Below, piece by piece: positions 1-7,148 of a stretch of 44,049 nucleotides of DNA (within the stretch, counting starts at the first letter, position 1; every line of letters starts with the position of its first letter). This DNA comes from Stenomitos rutilans HA7619-LM2 (GTDB lineage: Bacteria > Cyanobacteriota > Cyanobacteriia > Leptolyngbyales > Leptolyngbyaceae). A program made the position numbers and the translations under genes. The stretch is taken from the NCBI GenBank assembly GCA_019358945.1, contig JAHHIE010000055.1, positions 1-44,049 on the forward strand. The letters are read 5' to 3'. The notes beneath the pieces were generated by a model. It was not told the origin of the DNA and ran no database searches. It was given only the letters and a program-made list of their open reading frames with translations.

Positions 1-61
1 GGATCAGCCCTTCTAGCTCTGCTCCAGTTTCTCGAATTTCAATGCTCGTTACTCCTGCCAT
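1..61 (-). CDS. IS630-type transposase, N-terminal fragment cut by window edge
   Basis: The leftward reading frame starts at an ATG whose complement is at 59-61 and runs off the window after 20 codons (MAGVTSIEIRETGAELEGLI). A GAGGAAAG ribosome-binding site sits just upstream on the minus strand, which supports this start. The opening residues resemble the N-terminus of cyanobacterial IS630/Tc1-mariner-type transposases, ahead of their helix-turn-helix. Only 61 nt are visible, so I cannot tell whether the gene is intact. A separate C-terminal IS630 remnant lies at 13743-14039. The family is inferred from the short N-terminal match only. Confidence 0.5.
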   Translation of the reverse strand, partial: MAGVTSIEIRETGAELEGLI

Positions 62-209
62 CACTGCTTTCCTCATCACGCCAAAACCCAGTATCTTATC
101 TGTCACTCCTTTTTTTTAATTTGGTATCAAAACGTCTTGCATTCAATCCTAGCCCACTGAACGACGGGTTCATGGCTTCAGGTCACCCTGATGTGATGTT
201 AGGCTTGGT

Positions 210-1724
210 TTATGCATTACCAGGAGTGCAGGCGTAGGGAGAGCAAAGCTGAGGTAACAGCAGCGTTGTGACTTCCAAAAAATCCAGTTTCATGCAGCGA
301 ATGGTGTGGTTATTGGTATCTGCAATGTAGAGTCGATCGCGGGCAAAAGCAACTCCAGACGGTTCTGAGAAACGGGCTGCCATTCCCACTCGATCCTCAA
401 AGCCTGCCTCGCCACCTGCAACACTTCGACAGGTGTGGGTTGCCGGATCAAGTTGCTTAATTTTGTGGTTATAAGTATCTGCAATCCAGAGGGATTCTCT
501 GGCATACGCCAGCCCAGAACAGTACTGGAGTTGAACTTCCAGACCAATGCCATCGCGATCGCCAAAGGCAAAGAGTTGTCCCTGTCCACAGATGGTTTGA
601 ACGATCGAGTGAGTGCCCAAGGTGATGGCACGAATCGAACTGGTTTCGCTGTCGGCTACGAATAGTCGGGTGCCATCGGTGGTGATGTCGTAGGGTTGAG
701 CAAAGGCAGCAATATCTGACGCTCCATCAACGCACCCTTCTGCGCCTGTACCCATGAAGGTTTGTAGGGTGTGCTGCTCTAAATCCATCACCCAAACTTG
801 ATGGGAACCTGCCATTGCAATATAGAGATCATGTCCGAGGAGTGCGAGATCCCAGGGTGAATTGAGGTCAACAGCCAAGGCTTTACCGCCATGTGGAAAG
901 AGCGATCGGCTCTGAACTCCCGTTCCCGCCAATGTCTCAACCGCTTTGTGCAATAAATCAACTCGACGCAGCAAATGATTGCCTGCATCCGCAACGTAGA
1001 GCGTTTGCCCAGAGGAATCCAACGCCATGCCTTGTGGCACAGAAAATTGAGCGGTTTCCCAATGACCATCCTGCCATCCTGCAGCTCCAGACCCGATCGT
1101 GGCTTTGAGCGTTCCATCGAGCGTGGTGAGCACCAGCCGATGATGACCAGTATCCGCAATAAAAAGCGTGTCGCTGAGTTCATCTGCCAATACTTTGCCA
1201 GGGAAGGCTAACGGCGTCAGCAACAGGGATTGGGATTGTATGATGCCCTGTAAACCGTTCTCGCTGAGCGTCTCCTTGCCTTTATGTTCTTCAATTAAGC
1301 GTTGGATGACTTGATCCAACATTTGCCGCCGTCCTTCACCCGCCAGCGTTGCCACAATATATCCTTGTGGATCAATCAAAACGAAAGTGGGATAGGCCCG
1401 AACAGCATACTGATCCCACAGGGCACGATCGCGATCGATCACCACAGGATGAGTGATGCCATAGCGCAAAATGGCTTGCTGAATGCTTTTTGGATTCTGT
1501 TCGTGGTCAAATTTGGCGGTGTGGATGCTGATAATGGTGAGATGGTTTGCATACTTGTGTTCCAGGTATTGCAGATCGGAAATCACATGCAGGCAGTTGA
1601 TGCAGCCATACGTCCAGAAATCTAGCAGCACAATTTGACCGCGCAAGGCGTGCAGCGACAGCGGACAATCGCAGTTCAACCACGGCAGGGTTTGATCCAG
1701 GGCGGGTGCTCGAACACGAACCAT
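210..1724 (-). CDS. Thioredoxin-like domain plus NHL-repeat protein (NHLRC2-like)
   Basis: A 504-residue protein with two parts. Residues about 5-150 form a thioredoxin/AhpC-TSA-like fold with a CINC (CxxC) motif in TYGCINCLHV, the redox-active site position, followed by a PTFVLIDPQG segment typical of TlpA-like proteins. Residues about 165-495 hold NHL beta-propeller repeats, seen as recurring units such as LFIADTGHHRLV, LYVADAGNHLLRR, LWIADTYNHKIK and LYIADTNNHTIR. The architecture matches the NHLRC2/YncE-like thiol-disulfide family common in cyanobacteria; the substrate is unknown. No signal peptide is visible, so it is probably cytosolic. It is transcribed divergently from the MATE gene across a 63-bp gap. 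The family call is firm; a disulfide-reductase role is inferred from CxxC. Confidence 0.85.
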   Translation of the reverse strand: MVRVRAPALDQTLPWLNCDCPLSLHALRGQIVLLDFWTYGCINCLHVISDLQYLEHKYANHLTIISIHTAKFDHEQNPKSIQQAILRYGITHPVVIDRDRALWDQYAVRAYPTFVLIDPQGYIVATLAGEGRRQMLDQVIQRLIEEHKGKETLSENGLQGIIQSQSLLLTPLAFPGKVLADELSDTLFIADTGHHRLVLTTLDGTLKATIGSGAAGWQDGHWETAQFSVPQGMALDSSGQTLYVADAGNHLLRRVDLLHKAVETLAGTGVQSRSLFPHGGKALAVDLNSPWDLALLGHDLYIAMAGSHQVWVMDLEQHTLQTFMGTGAEGCVDGASDIAAFAQPYDITTDGTRLFVADSETSSIRAITLGTHSIVQTICGQGQLFAFGDRDGIGLEVQLQYCSGLAYARESLWIADTYNHKIKQLDPATHTCRSVAGGEAGFEDRVGMAARFSEPSGVAFARDRLYIADTNNHTIRCMKLDFLEVTTLLLPQLCSPYACTPGNA

Positions 1725-1746
1725 ACGTTAAAAATCAAACAGAATG

Positions 1747-1774
1747 GTAAGGGCGCACGGCCGTGCGCCCTTAC
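1747..1774. repeat. Perfect 28-bp palindrome between divergent genes
   Basis: The sequence is a perfect self-complementary 28-mer with the centre CACGGCCGTG and ends GTAAGGG/CCCTTAC. It fills almost half of the 63-bp gap between two divergent genes. A degenerate relative lies at 23043-23070 (GTAAGGGCGAACGG... ending CCCCTAC), so this is a dispersed palindrome family and not a unique operator. It could form a cruciform or a hairpin in either 5' leader. Confidence 0.85.
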
Positions 1775-1787
1775 GTAAACCATTATC

Positions 1788-3110
1788 GTGCATGATTCGT
1801 TGATCACCCTCCAACGCCCTGCCTTTCTACCTCAGTTTCTCAAACTAACCGCTATCAACATCCTCTCGAATGTGATGGTGCCGATCGCGGGTCTGCTGGA
1901 TGTCGCCTTTTTGGGGCACCTTGCGGATATTCGGCATCTGGCAGGGGTTTCTCTGGCAACCGTCGTGTTCAACTACCTGTATTGGACGTTTGGCTTTCTG
2001 CGGATGAGCACAACGGGCATGACGGCACAGGCGATCGGACGCGGCGATGAAGAAGACGCGCTCTTGATTGGATTGCGGCATGGCATTTTGGCCTTGCTGC
2101 TGGGAGTGGCGATCGTCATCCTGCAAGTGCCCCTGCGACAGATCGGCTTTGCGATGCTCAGTGCCACAACTGAGGTGTCTGCTGCCGGACAGACGTTTTA
2201 TAACGCTCTGATTTGGGGTGCGCCTGCTACACTCATTAACTTTGTGATTGTTGGCTGGCTGTTGGGACGGTCTCAGAGCGATCGTGTCCTCATGCTCACA
2301 GCGGTAAATAGTGTTGCAAATGTGGCGCTTGATTACTGGTTTATTGTGCGTCTCAATTGGGCCAGTGCAGGAGCCGGACTGGCAACAGCGATGAGTCAAT
2401 ACCTCATGCTGCTCGTTGGGTTGGTCATGCTCAGCCGAGAGGCGCATCTCAAACAGATGTTGAACCGCCGCAAATTGTGGGATGCCACCGCTTTAAAGAC
2501 GGTTTTAGTGCTCAATCGGGATATCCTGATTCGTACTTTTGCGCTCATCTCGACCTTTGCCGTGTTTACCAATCTTGGCTCTGCCTTTGGCACCATTCCC
2601 TTGACAGCCAACGCCATTTTGCTACAGGTTGTGACATTAGCCGCCTACTTTATTGATGGCATTGCCTTTGCGACTGAAAGTTTAGCGGGACTCTTTCGAG
2701 GGCAAGGGAAACAGGCTCAACTGAACCAACTGGTGCAGATTGCGGGTGGGCTTAGCGTTTGCATCGGCGTCTTGTTTGCGATCGCTTTCATCGGCTACCC
2801 AGATCCCTTGTTTGGACGGCTCACTTCTCATACTCCAGTGCTTGTTTACCTGAAGCAGTACGTACTTTGGCTGCTCCCAGTGCTGGGATTTGGCTCCGTT
2901 GCTTACATGCTAGATGGTTATTTTTTAGGATTAACAGAAGGACGAGTGCTACGACAGACGATGCTGCAAGCCGTACTGCTTGGGTTTGTGCCGATCGCGA
3001 TCGCAGCCTGGTATCTTCACAGCAATCATTGGCTTTGGCTGGCACTATCGTCCTTTATGGCAGTGCGGACGATTGCTTTAGGCTGGCGTTGGTTGCGTTA
3101 TGCCCATTAA
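1788..3110 (+). CDS. MATE-family efflux transporter (DinF-like)
   Basis: A 440-residue polytopic inner-membrane protein with about 12 hydrophobic segments arranged as two halves, as in MATE antiporters that export drugs or metabolites in exchange for Na+ or H+. The N-terminal part carries family-like text (MVPIAGLLDVAFLGHLADIR, then the GMTAQAIGRGDEEDAL loop). The match is closest to the DinF branch. The frame starts with GTG at 1788; an ATG two bases downstream is in another frame, so GTG is the best start available. Substrate cannot be read from sequence. Length is normal for the family. Confidence 0.9.
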   Translation: MHDSLITLQRPAFLPQFLKLTAINILSNVMVPIAGLLDVAFLGHLADIRHLAGVSLATVVFNYLYWTFGFLRMSTTGMTAQAIGRGDEEDALLIGLRHGILALLLGVAIVILQVPLRQIGFAMLSATTEVSAAGQTFYNALIWGAPATLINFVIVGWLLGRSQSDRVLMLTAVNSVANVALDYWFIVRLNWASAGAGLATAMSQYLMLLVGLVMLSREAHLKQMLNRRKLWDATALKTVLVLNRDILIRTFALISTFAVFTNLGSAFGTIPLTANAILLQVVTLAAYFIDGIAFATESLAGLFRGQGKQAQLNQLVQIAGGLSVCIGVLFAIAFIGYPDPLFGRLTSHTPVLVYLKQYVLWLLPVLGFGSVAYMLDGYFLGLTEGRVLRQTMLQAVLLGFVPIAIAAWYLHSNHWLWLALSSFMAVRTIALGWRWLRYAH

Positions 3111-3232
3111 ACCGAAGCTGGCTAAAGTACGCTTGAACTAGACAAGCCTTTCGATGGAGGGCATTTCGTGCGACGAACCTTACAACAGAAAGAGCGATAG
3201 AAAGAACGATGTTGAAAAGTCAGGAGCAGGCA

Positions 3233-3628
3233 ATGGCGCTGAAAGAATTACGCAAAAGCGAGATGATGGCACATCTACTGGATGCGCTGGAGAAAGGGCA
3301 GGATATTGGTCACTATGGACGCCTCACGTTTGCAATGGTGGCGCATCATTTCATGGAAGAAGCCGAATTAATTGAATGGCTGCAAAAAGACCGAGACTTC
3401 AGTGAGGCTGAGGCAAAAGCTCTGGTGTTGCAGGTGCAGGGGAAAGACTACAACCCACCCAAACGCGATCGCATTCTGGATTGGCAGCAGCAGCAAGAGT
3501 TTCCCATCTGCCCAAATTCAGATGATCCCGATACGTGCAATGTTTATCGGGATTTGCAATTTCCCAGTCATGTGTACGATCACATTTCTAACTATTACGA
3601 GCAAAAAGCAGAGCAAACCGCTCAGTAG
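3233..3628 (+). CDS. Conserved hypothetical protein, soluble, helical
   Basis: A 131-residue acidic protein with no signal or membrane segment. It is mostly helical by composition (MAHLLDALEKGQDIGHYGRL; EEAELIEWLQKDRDFSEAEA) and ends with an acidic, Tyr-rich tail. The C-terminal third has two cysteines in CPNSDDPDTCNVY. I chose the ATG at 3233 because AGGAG lies 7 nt upstream; an in-frame ATG at 3209 would add 8 residues but has a weaker site. The pattern resembles cyanobacteria-specific hypothetical proteins; I do not recognise a named family. A MITE begins 4 bp after its stop. Confidence 0.7.
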   Translation: MALKELRKSEMMAHLLDALEKGQDIGHYGRLTFAMVAHHFMEEAELIEWLQKDRDFSEAEAKALVLQVQGKDYNPPKRDRILDWQQQQEFPICPNSDDPDTCNVYRDLQFPSHVYDHISNYYEQKAEQTAQ

Positions 3629-3631
3629 CAC

Positions 3632-3762
3632 TTAGGGCGCGTCATCAATTAAGCTCAGGAACCTTGAGTATCAGCCTTACCGCGCCCGCCCTAACAAAAA
3701 AGGCTAGGGGCTGGAACTTCTGCTGAAGGCCATATGTATGAGTCATTGATGACAGCCCCTAA
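3632..3762. mobile_element. 130-bp MITE-like element, copy A
   Basis: This is one of three copies (others 20294-20422 and 23146-23275). Ends are imperfect inverted repeats: left TTAGGGCGCGTCATCAAT, right (minus strand) TTAGGGGCTGTCATCAAT. The interior has conserved blocks AGCCTTACCGCGCCCG and AAGGCTAGGGGCTGGAAC that can pair (AGCCTT/AAGGCT). There is no coding capacity. This copy fills the gap between two convergent genes, starting 4 bp after one stop; its right end includes the TAG stop codon of msrA. Confidence 0.8.
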
Positions 3763-4214
3763 TGGCGCTGTTTCTTCTCGAAGTACTGCTGGTGATCCTC
3801 GGTTGCCAGCCAATAACTTGATGCTGGTTGAATGAGAGTCACGATCGGTCTGTCATACCTGCCAGAGCGTTCTAGATGTTCTTTGGAACGCATGGCAATG
3901 TGCGATTGTTCTGGTGTGTGGTAGAAGATCACCGAGCGATATTGTTCTCCTCGATCGGCACCCTGGCGGTTCAAACTCGTTGGGTCATGAATGTTCCAGA
4001 ACGTGTTGAGCAAGTCCTCATACTGAACAAGAGACGAATCATATTTCACCTGGCACACTTCAGCATGCCCTGTGATGCGGGACAGTACATCCAGGTAGCT
4101 GGGGTTCTCAAAGTGCCCACCCATGTAGCCTACCGATGTTGAATGGATACCTTTCACATTGCGAAACGCTGCTTCAATGCTCCAAAAACATCCGGCTCCA
4201 AGCGTTGCTTCCAT
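3759..4214 (-). CDS. msrA: Peptide-methionine (S)-S-oxide reductase
   Basis: A 151-residue protein with the MsrA catalytic motif GCFW at residues 8-11 (nucleophile Cys9), followed by family blocks VGYMGGHFENPSY, GHAEVCQVKYD, FWNIHDPTSLNRQGADRG and EQYRSVIFYH. The C-terminus has AEDHQQYF-type text near the end (ATEDHQQYFEKK). It reduces the S-epimer of methionine sulfoxide in oxidised proteins, using thioredoxin. It starts 20 nt downstream of the nudix gene on the same strand, so the two probably form an operon. It is slightly short for MsrA. The last codons abut a MITE and the TAG stop lies inside the element's terminal repeat, so the insertion may have trimmed the C-terminus. Confidence 0.95.
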   Translation of the reverse strand: MEATLGAGCFWSIEAAFRNVKGIHSTSVGYMGGHFENPSYLDVLSRITGHAEVCQVKYDSSLVQYEDLLNTFWNIHDPTSLNRQGADRGEQYRSVIFYHTPEQSHIAMRSKEHLERSGRYDRPIVTLIQPASSYWLATEDHQQYFEKKQRH

Positions 4215-4234
4215 TATGGTTGCTGCCTTTTCGT

Positions 4235-4858
4235 TTAATCAAAATCGGTCTGCCAGTTTGGATGGCGAGAATGTTCAAACAGCCGGGTAATCTGGCTCGG
4301 CATCACCCGCGATCGAGATAACGCTGGTATTTCACTTTCGGCAAAAAAAGTAGCGTCTTCCGTTTCAATGCTGTTAGCGGGGGCACCACTCATTAACTCG
4401 CAGAGAAAAAATAGCTTGTAGATATGGTATTCAAAGGGTGGATGTTGATGACGCGGATGGTTACGATCGTATAGCGCCAGTAACTTCACTGCCCGTGTTT
4501 GATAGCCGGATTCTTCATACACCTCCCGCTCAACCGCTTGACTGGGTGGTTCTCCCACATCTACATAGCCGCCTGGTAACGTCCACAAACCATCAAACCG
4601 TTCCTTCACCAGCAAAATTTTGTCATCCTGAAAAACGGCACCGCGAACATCCACTTTGGGAGTTGCGTACCCGGTTTCTTGTTGAAATAGGTTGAGAACA
4701 GCCGCTAGTTCCAAATTCGACTCGGTTGCCATCATTTCAGCCGCAAGGTGCTGCACCTGCTGGAAACGATCGATGTCAAAGGGATTTTGGCTGTAGGCTA
4801 GCCCAGTCTGCGCGATCGCCTGTAGCTTTTGTGCCCACTCCAGCCATTTCACAACCAT
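4235..4858 (-). CDS. NUDIX hydrolase with N-terminal NUDIX-associated domain
   Basis: A 207-residue protein. Residues about 5-60 (WLEWAQKLQAIAQTGLAYSQ, then PFDIDRFQQV) are the helical N-terminal extension typical of one NUDIX group (Nudix_N_2). The catalytic domain follows with a complete Nudix box: GGYVDVGE, seven residues, then REVYEESGY. Such enzymes cleave nucleoside diphosphate derivatives; the exact substrate is unknown (ADP-ribose-like compounds are common in this group). I chose the ATG at 4858 because GAGGG lies 8-9 nt upstream; a GTG at 4873 would add 5 residues. It is upstream of msrA with a 20-nt gap, consistent with shared oxidative damage clean-up. Confidence 0.9.
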   Translation of the reverse strand: MVVKWLEWAQKLQAIAQTGLAYSQNPFDIDRFQQVQHLAAEMMATESNLELAAVLNLFQQETGYATPKVDVRGAVFQDDKILLVKERFDGLWTLPGGYVDVGEPPSQAVEREVYEESGYQTRAVKLLALYDRNHPRHQHPPFEYHIYKLFFLCELMSGAPANSIETEDATFFAESEIPALSRSRVMPSQITRLFEHSRHPNWQTDFD

Positions 4859-5014
4859 TCTCACGTCCCTCACAAAATAGTCTTTGACGGCTAAAGCAGT
4901 TCTCGCTTACAGACCGTCCCTCTGAATTAAAGCAGTTAAATGCAGCATCCAATCTTCAGAAAAGCTTTGTGAGCATTCCAGCTTTTAACCTTCAGACTTT
5001 AGCCCTCTGCCCTC

Positions 5015-6214
5015 TTATTTGCCAACCGCTTTGAAGCGGGTAAAAAGAGCGGGTAGGTAATCAAAATAGCGATCGCTGCTCAAATACATGGCATCAATAG
5101 TGCAACTGCCACAGCCCAACGAGCCATTAGCAACATAATCGCTCAAGCGGCTGGATGAAACACCTGCCCAAGGGAAATGTCCGGGTGGTGCGGCGGCTGT
5201 GTAATGCAGTTCTGTATCCAAAAGCCATAATGCGGCGCTAAACTCAATGCCGATCGCATTAGTGTCGGGCAATGGCTTCGTCCTGCGCCATCCCACCGTT
5301 TGAGTAAAGCGTTCGGTTTGTTCTTTGGTGCTCCTGGAGCCTTTTGCTGCTTGCTGCCAGACTCGTTGCTGAGCCGTAAAGCCAAAACGACCACTACTGG
5401 CATTTGACCAGAGCGTATCAATCGTTTGTAGGTCTGCCAGTGGCAAGCGAGACAAAACGCCTTTGCTGCTGAACAGCAGATCTCCCTGGGGAGCAGCCAG
5501 CCGCTGAAAAATGGCCCGTGTTTCAACATCGGCTGCCTGCCAGTCTTGGGTGGCTAAAAGACGCTGCAAATGGCTGTAGTTAATCCGCCACTTGGAGGCA
5601 GACTTGGGATCAGGACTGACATCAAAGGTGAAACTGGCAAGAAGCTCCTGAAATGTGTGTCGAATCGGTGCTTTTGCATCGGTATACCCCACCGTGATGC
5701 GAAACACATACCGCGCATCTCGGCTACGAAAAAGCACATGATCAGAGTCATAAAGCCCGGTCGAGGTGTAGGCGATCGCGGTCTGTCCCGCGACTGTGAG
5801 GGGTTGATCGTCCTTTCGGCTGAGTTCGCCCTTCCAATAGGTCAGCGGCAACGGTTTGAAATTGTTGTAAACGGTAATGTGGATGATCGGTGGCGTTTCT
5901 GGCAGCGAGTCCCGCTTCATAAAATCGGCTTGTTGCCATAGTTCTAGCACTTGTAGCGGTAGTGCTGGTTTTGTTGATGGTTTGGTTTCAGAGGGCGTGA
6001 TGATATAGCCGCTAGGGAAAAGCGTGCGAAAACCAAAGCGATCGCTCAGGTAAAAGACATCTCGGCGTGAAACAACAGCATTGGCTGGCGGACTGGCAGC
6101 AACCGCCCTATCTGAGCGAGTTTGTTCTGATAAGAATCTTGGCAAGAACATGAAGGGCGTGGCGCTACCAGCAACCAAACAGGCCAGAACGCCAAGCAAA
6201 AGAGTACGTTTCAT
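5015..6214 (-). CDS. Membrane-tethered or exported GUN4-domain protein
   Basis: A 399-residue protein. Residues 5-25 are hydrophobic (LLLGVLACLVAGSATPFMF), a signal peptide or anchor. Residues about 52-200 form an unassigned beta-rich domain (RDVFYLSDRFGFRTLFPSGY to FQELLASFTF) resembling lipoprotein-type domains. Residues about 211-345 match the GUN4 fold: YSHLQRLLATQDWQAADVET, DLQTIDTLW, and GRFGFTAQQRVWQQ. GUN4 binds porphyrins and stimulates Mg-chelatase, but many cyanobacterial GUN4-domain proteins have other roles. The frame stays open upstream to 6547, but that would overlap the next gene; the ATG at 6214 begins the hydrophobic segment. A non-cytoplasmic location would be unusual for chlorophyll synthesis. 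Confidence 0.75.
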   Translation of the reverse strand: MKRTLLLGVLACLVAGSATPFMFLPRFLSEQTRSDRAVAASPPANAVVSRRDVFYLSDRFGFRTLFPSGYIITPSETKPSTKPALPLQVLELWQQADFMKRDSLPETPPIIHITVYNNFKPLPLTYWKGELSRKDDQPLTVAGQTAIAYTSTGLYDSDHVLFRSRDARYVFRITVGYTDAKAPIRHTFQELLASFTFDVSPDPKSASKWRINYSHLQRLLATQDWQAADVETRAIFQRLAAPQGDLLFSSKGVLSRLPLADLQTIDTLWSNASSGRFGFTAQQRVWQQAAKGSRSTKEQTERFTQTVGWRRTKPLPDTNAIGIEFSAALWLLDTELHYTAAAPPGHFPWAGVSSSRLSDYVANGSLGCGSCTIDAMYLSSDRYFDYLPALFTRFKAVGK

Positions 6215-6300
6215 AGGGCTGACTTCAACAGGTGACGATTGCAAAAAAACCTGAATAGACAAGCTTTCAACAAACAAGCTTTCAACAGACAGGCTTAAAT

Positions 6301-6753
6301 TCAACGGGCGATCGGGCGATTCCTCAAAGCCTGCTGTGGTTGGGTTGGTTGACCCAAAAACACAACCCGAATTTGCCGCCGCTGAAAGATACCTGGAACT
6401 TTCACTTGAGCCGTAGTCTGGGGCATGGCTCGACATCTCGCCACCATTGAGCCTTCTGTATGGGCATTGAGTGCTGTCACATAAAAGGTGACGCGATCGC
6501 CTTGCACGTCTGCATGAGACATGAGAGGCATGAGCTTGTCGAGGCATCCTTGTAGCGCAAATTTGAGCGTCACGCGTGTCTCTGAACCTGTAATAGCATC
6601 CCCAAGCGGAATCCGCACCGCTTGTACAGCAGTGACTTGCCCCTTAAGCGGGGTTAACCCCGTAGTGCGTGACGGTAACGATAACGTTTGAGCAGACACA
6701 CTGGTTGCCAACAACAGAGAAGCGATTGTAAAACCTAGACTACGCAGTAACAT
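6301..6753 (-). CDS. Small secreted protein of unknown function
   Basis: A 150-residue protein with a clear Sec signal peptide (residues 1-21, LLRSLGFTIASLLLATSVSA). The mature part is beta-rich with two cysteines (about residues 70 and 106) that could form a disulfide, and a basic C-terminus. The ATG at 6753 is preceded by a strong TAGGAG site; an upstream in-frame start at 6822 would place a non-signal segment first and lies inside a MITE. It is upstream of the GUN4-domain gene on the same strand with an 86-nt gap, so co-transcription is plausible. No family recognised. Confidence 0.65.
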   Translation of the reverse strand: MLLRSLGFTIASLLLATSVSAQTLSLPSRTTGLTPLKGQVTAVQAVRIPLGDAITGSETRVTLKFALQGCLDKLMPLMSHADVQGDRVTFYVTALNAHTEGSMVARCRAMPQTTAQVKVPGIFQRRQIRVVFLGQPTQPQQALRNRPIAR

Positions 6754-6779
6754 CGATCGATCTCCTACAAATAATTTCC

Positions 6780-6922
6780 GGCGTTGCTGAATAGTGGTAT
6801 GAATTTGCCCCTCAGCCCTCAACTTTGGGGGAGCCGCTTTCTAAAGTCCCCCAAAATTGGGGGATTTAGGGGGCGAGGAGTCTTGCAACTCAGAGAGATT
6901 CATACTTTGATTCAGCAACGCC
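6780..6922. mobile_element. 143-bp MITE with 25-bp inverted ends
   Basis: Terminal inverted repeats are GGCGTTGCTGAATAGTGG.../...CAAAGTATGAAT-type: left and reverse-complemented right end share GGCGTTGCTGAAT and TATGAAT with only a few mismatches between. The interior contains a second palindrome of C/G runs (CCCCCAAAATTGGGGG). No transposase is encoded. The element starts 27 nt upstream of the secreted-protein start at 6753, just outside its ribosome-binding site, so that gene's promoter must lie in or beyond the element. Confidence 0.8.
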
Positions 6923-7148
6923 TAATCTCCATCAGCGCTCCAAGCACGTTTTGCTTAGCCACCGTGAGCCGATATTAACGTCGCTGTCTCATTCACAAAT
7001 GATGTGTTCCAAAATTTGAAACCATTTTGAGGAATCAGGGTCTGAAAGACTGGTTCTTATTTCTGTAACGATGCCCAGGTCAACCCAATGCCCTGGTTAC
7101 GTTAAAAGACGCATAAAGCGATGTTATTTATTTACGTTTGGAGTCTGT

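Noticed and set aside
435..665. Rightward frame opposite the NHL-repeat gene
   Set aside because: It lies wholly inside the 504-residue leftward gene, lacks a ribosome site and has no family-like sequence; the NHL repeats in the other frame are convincing.
1845..2447. 200-codon leftward frame inside the MATE gene
   Set aside because: Composition is His/Gln/Arg-rich as expected of an antisense shadow; the plus-strand frame has clear transporter helices.
6215..6547. N-terminal extension of the GUN4-domain gene by 111 codons
   Set aside because: The extension overlaps the secreted-protein gene at 6301-6753, has no ribosome site and reads as low-conservation Ser/Arg-rich text; the ATG at 6214 begins a signal-like segment.
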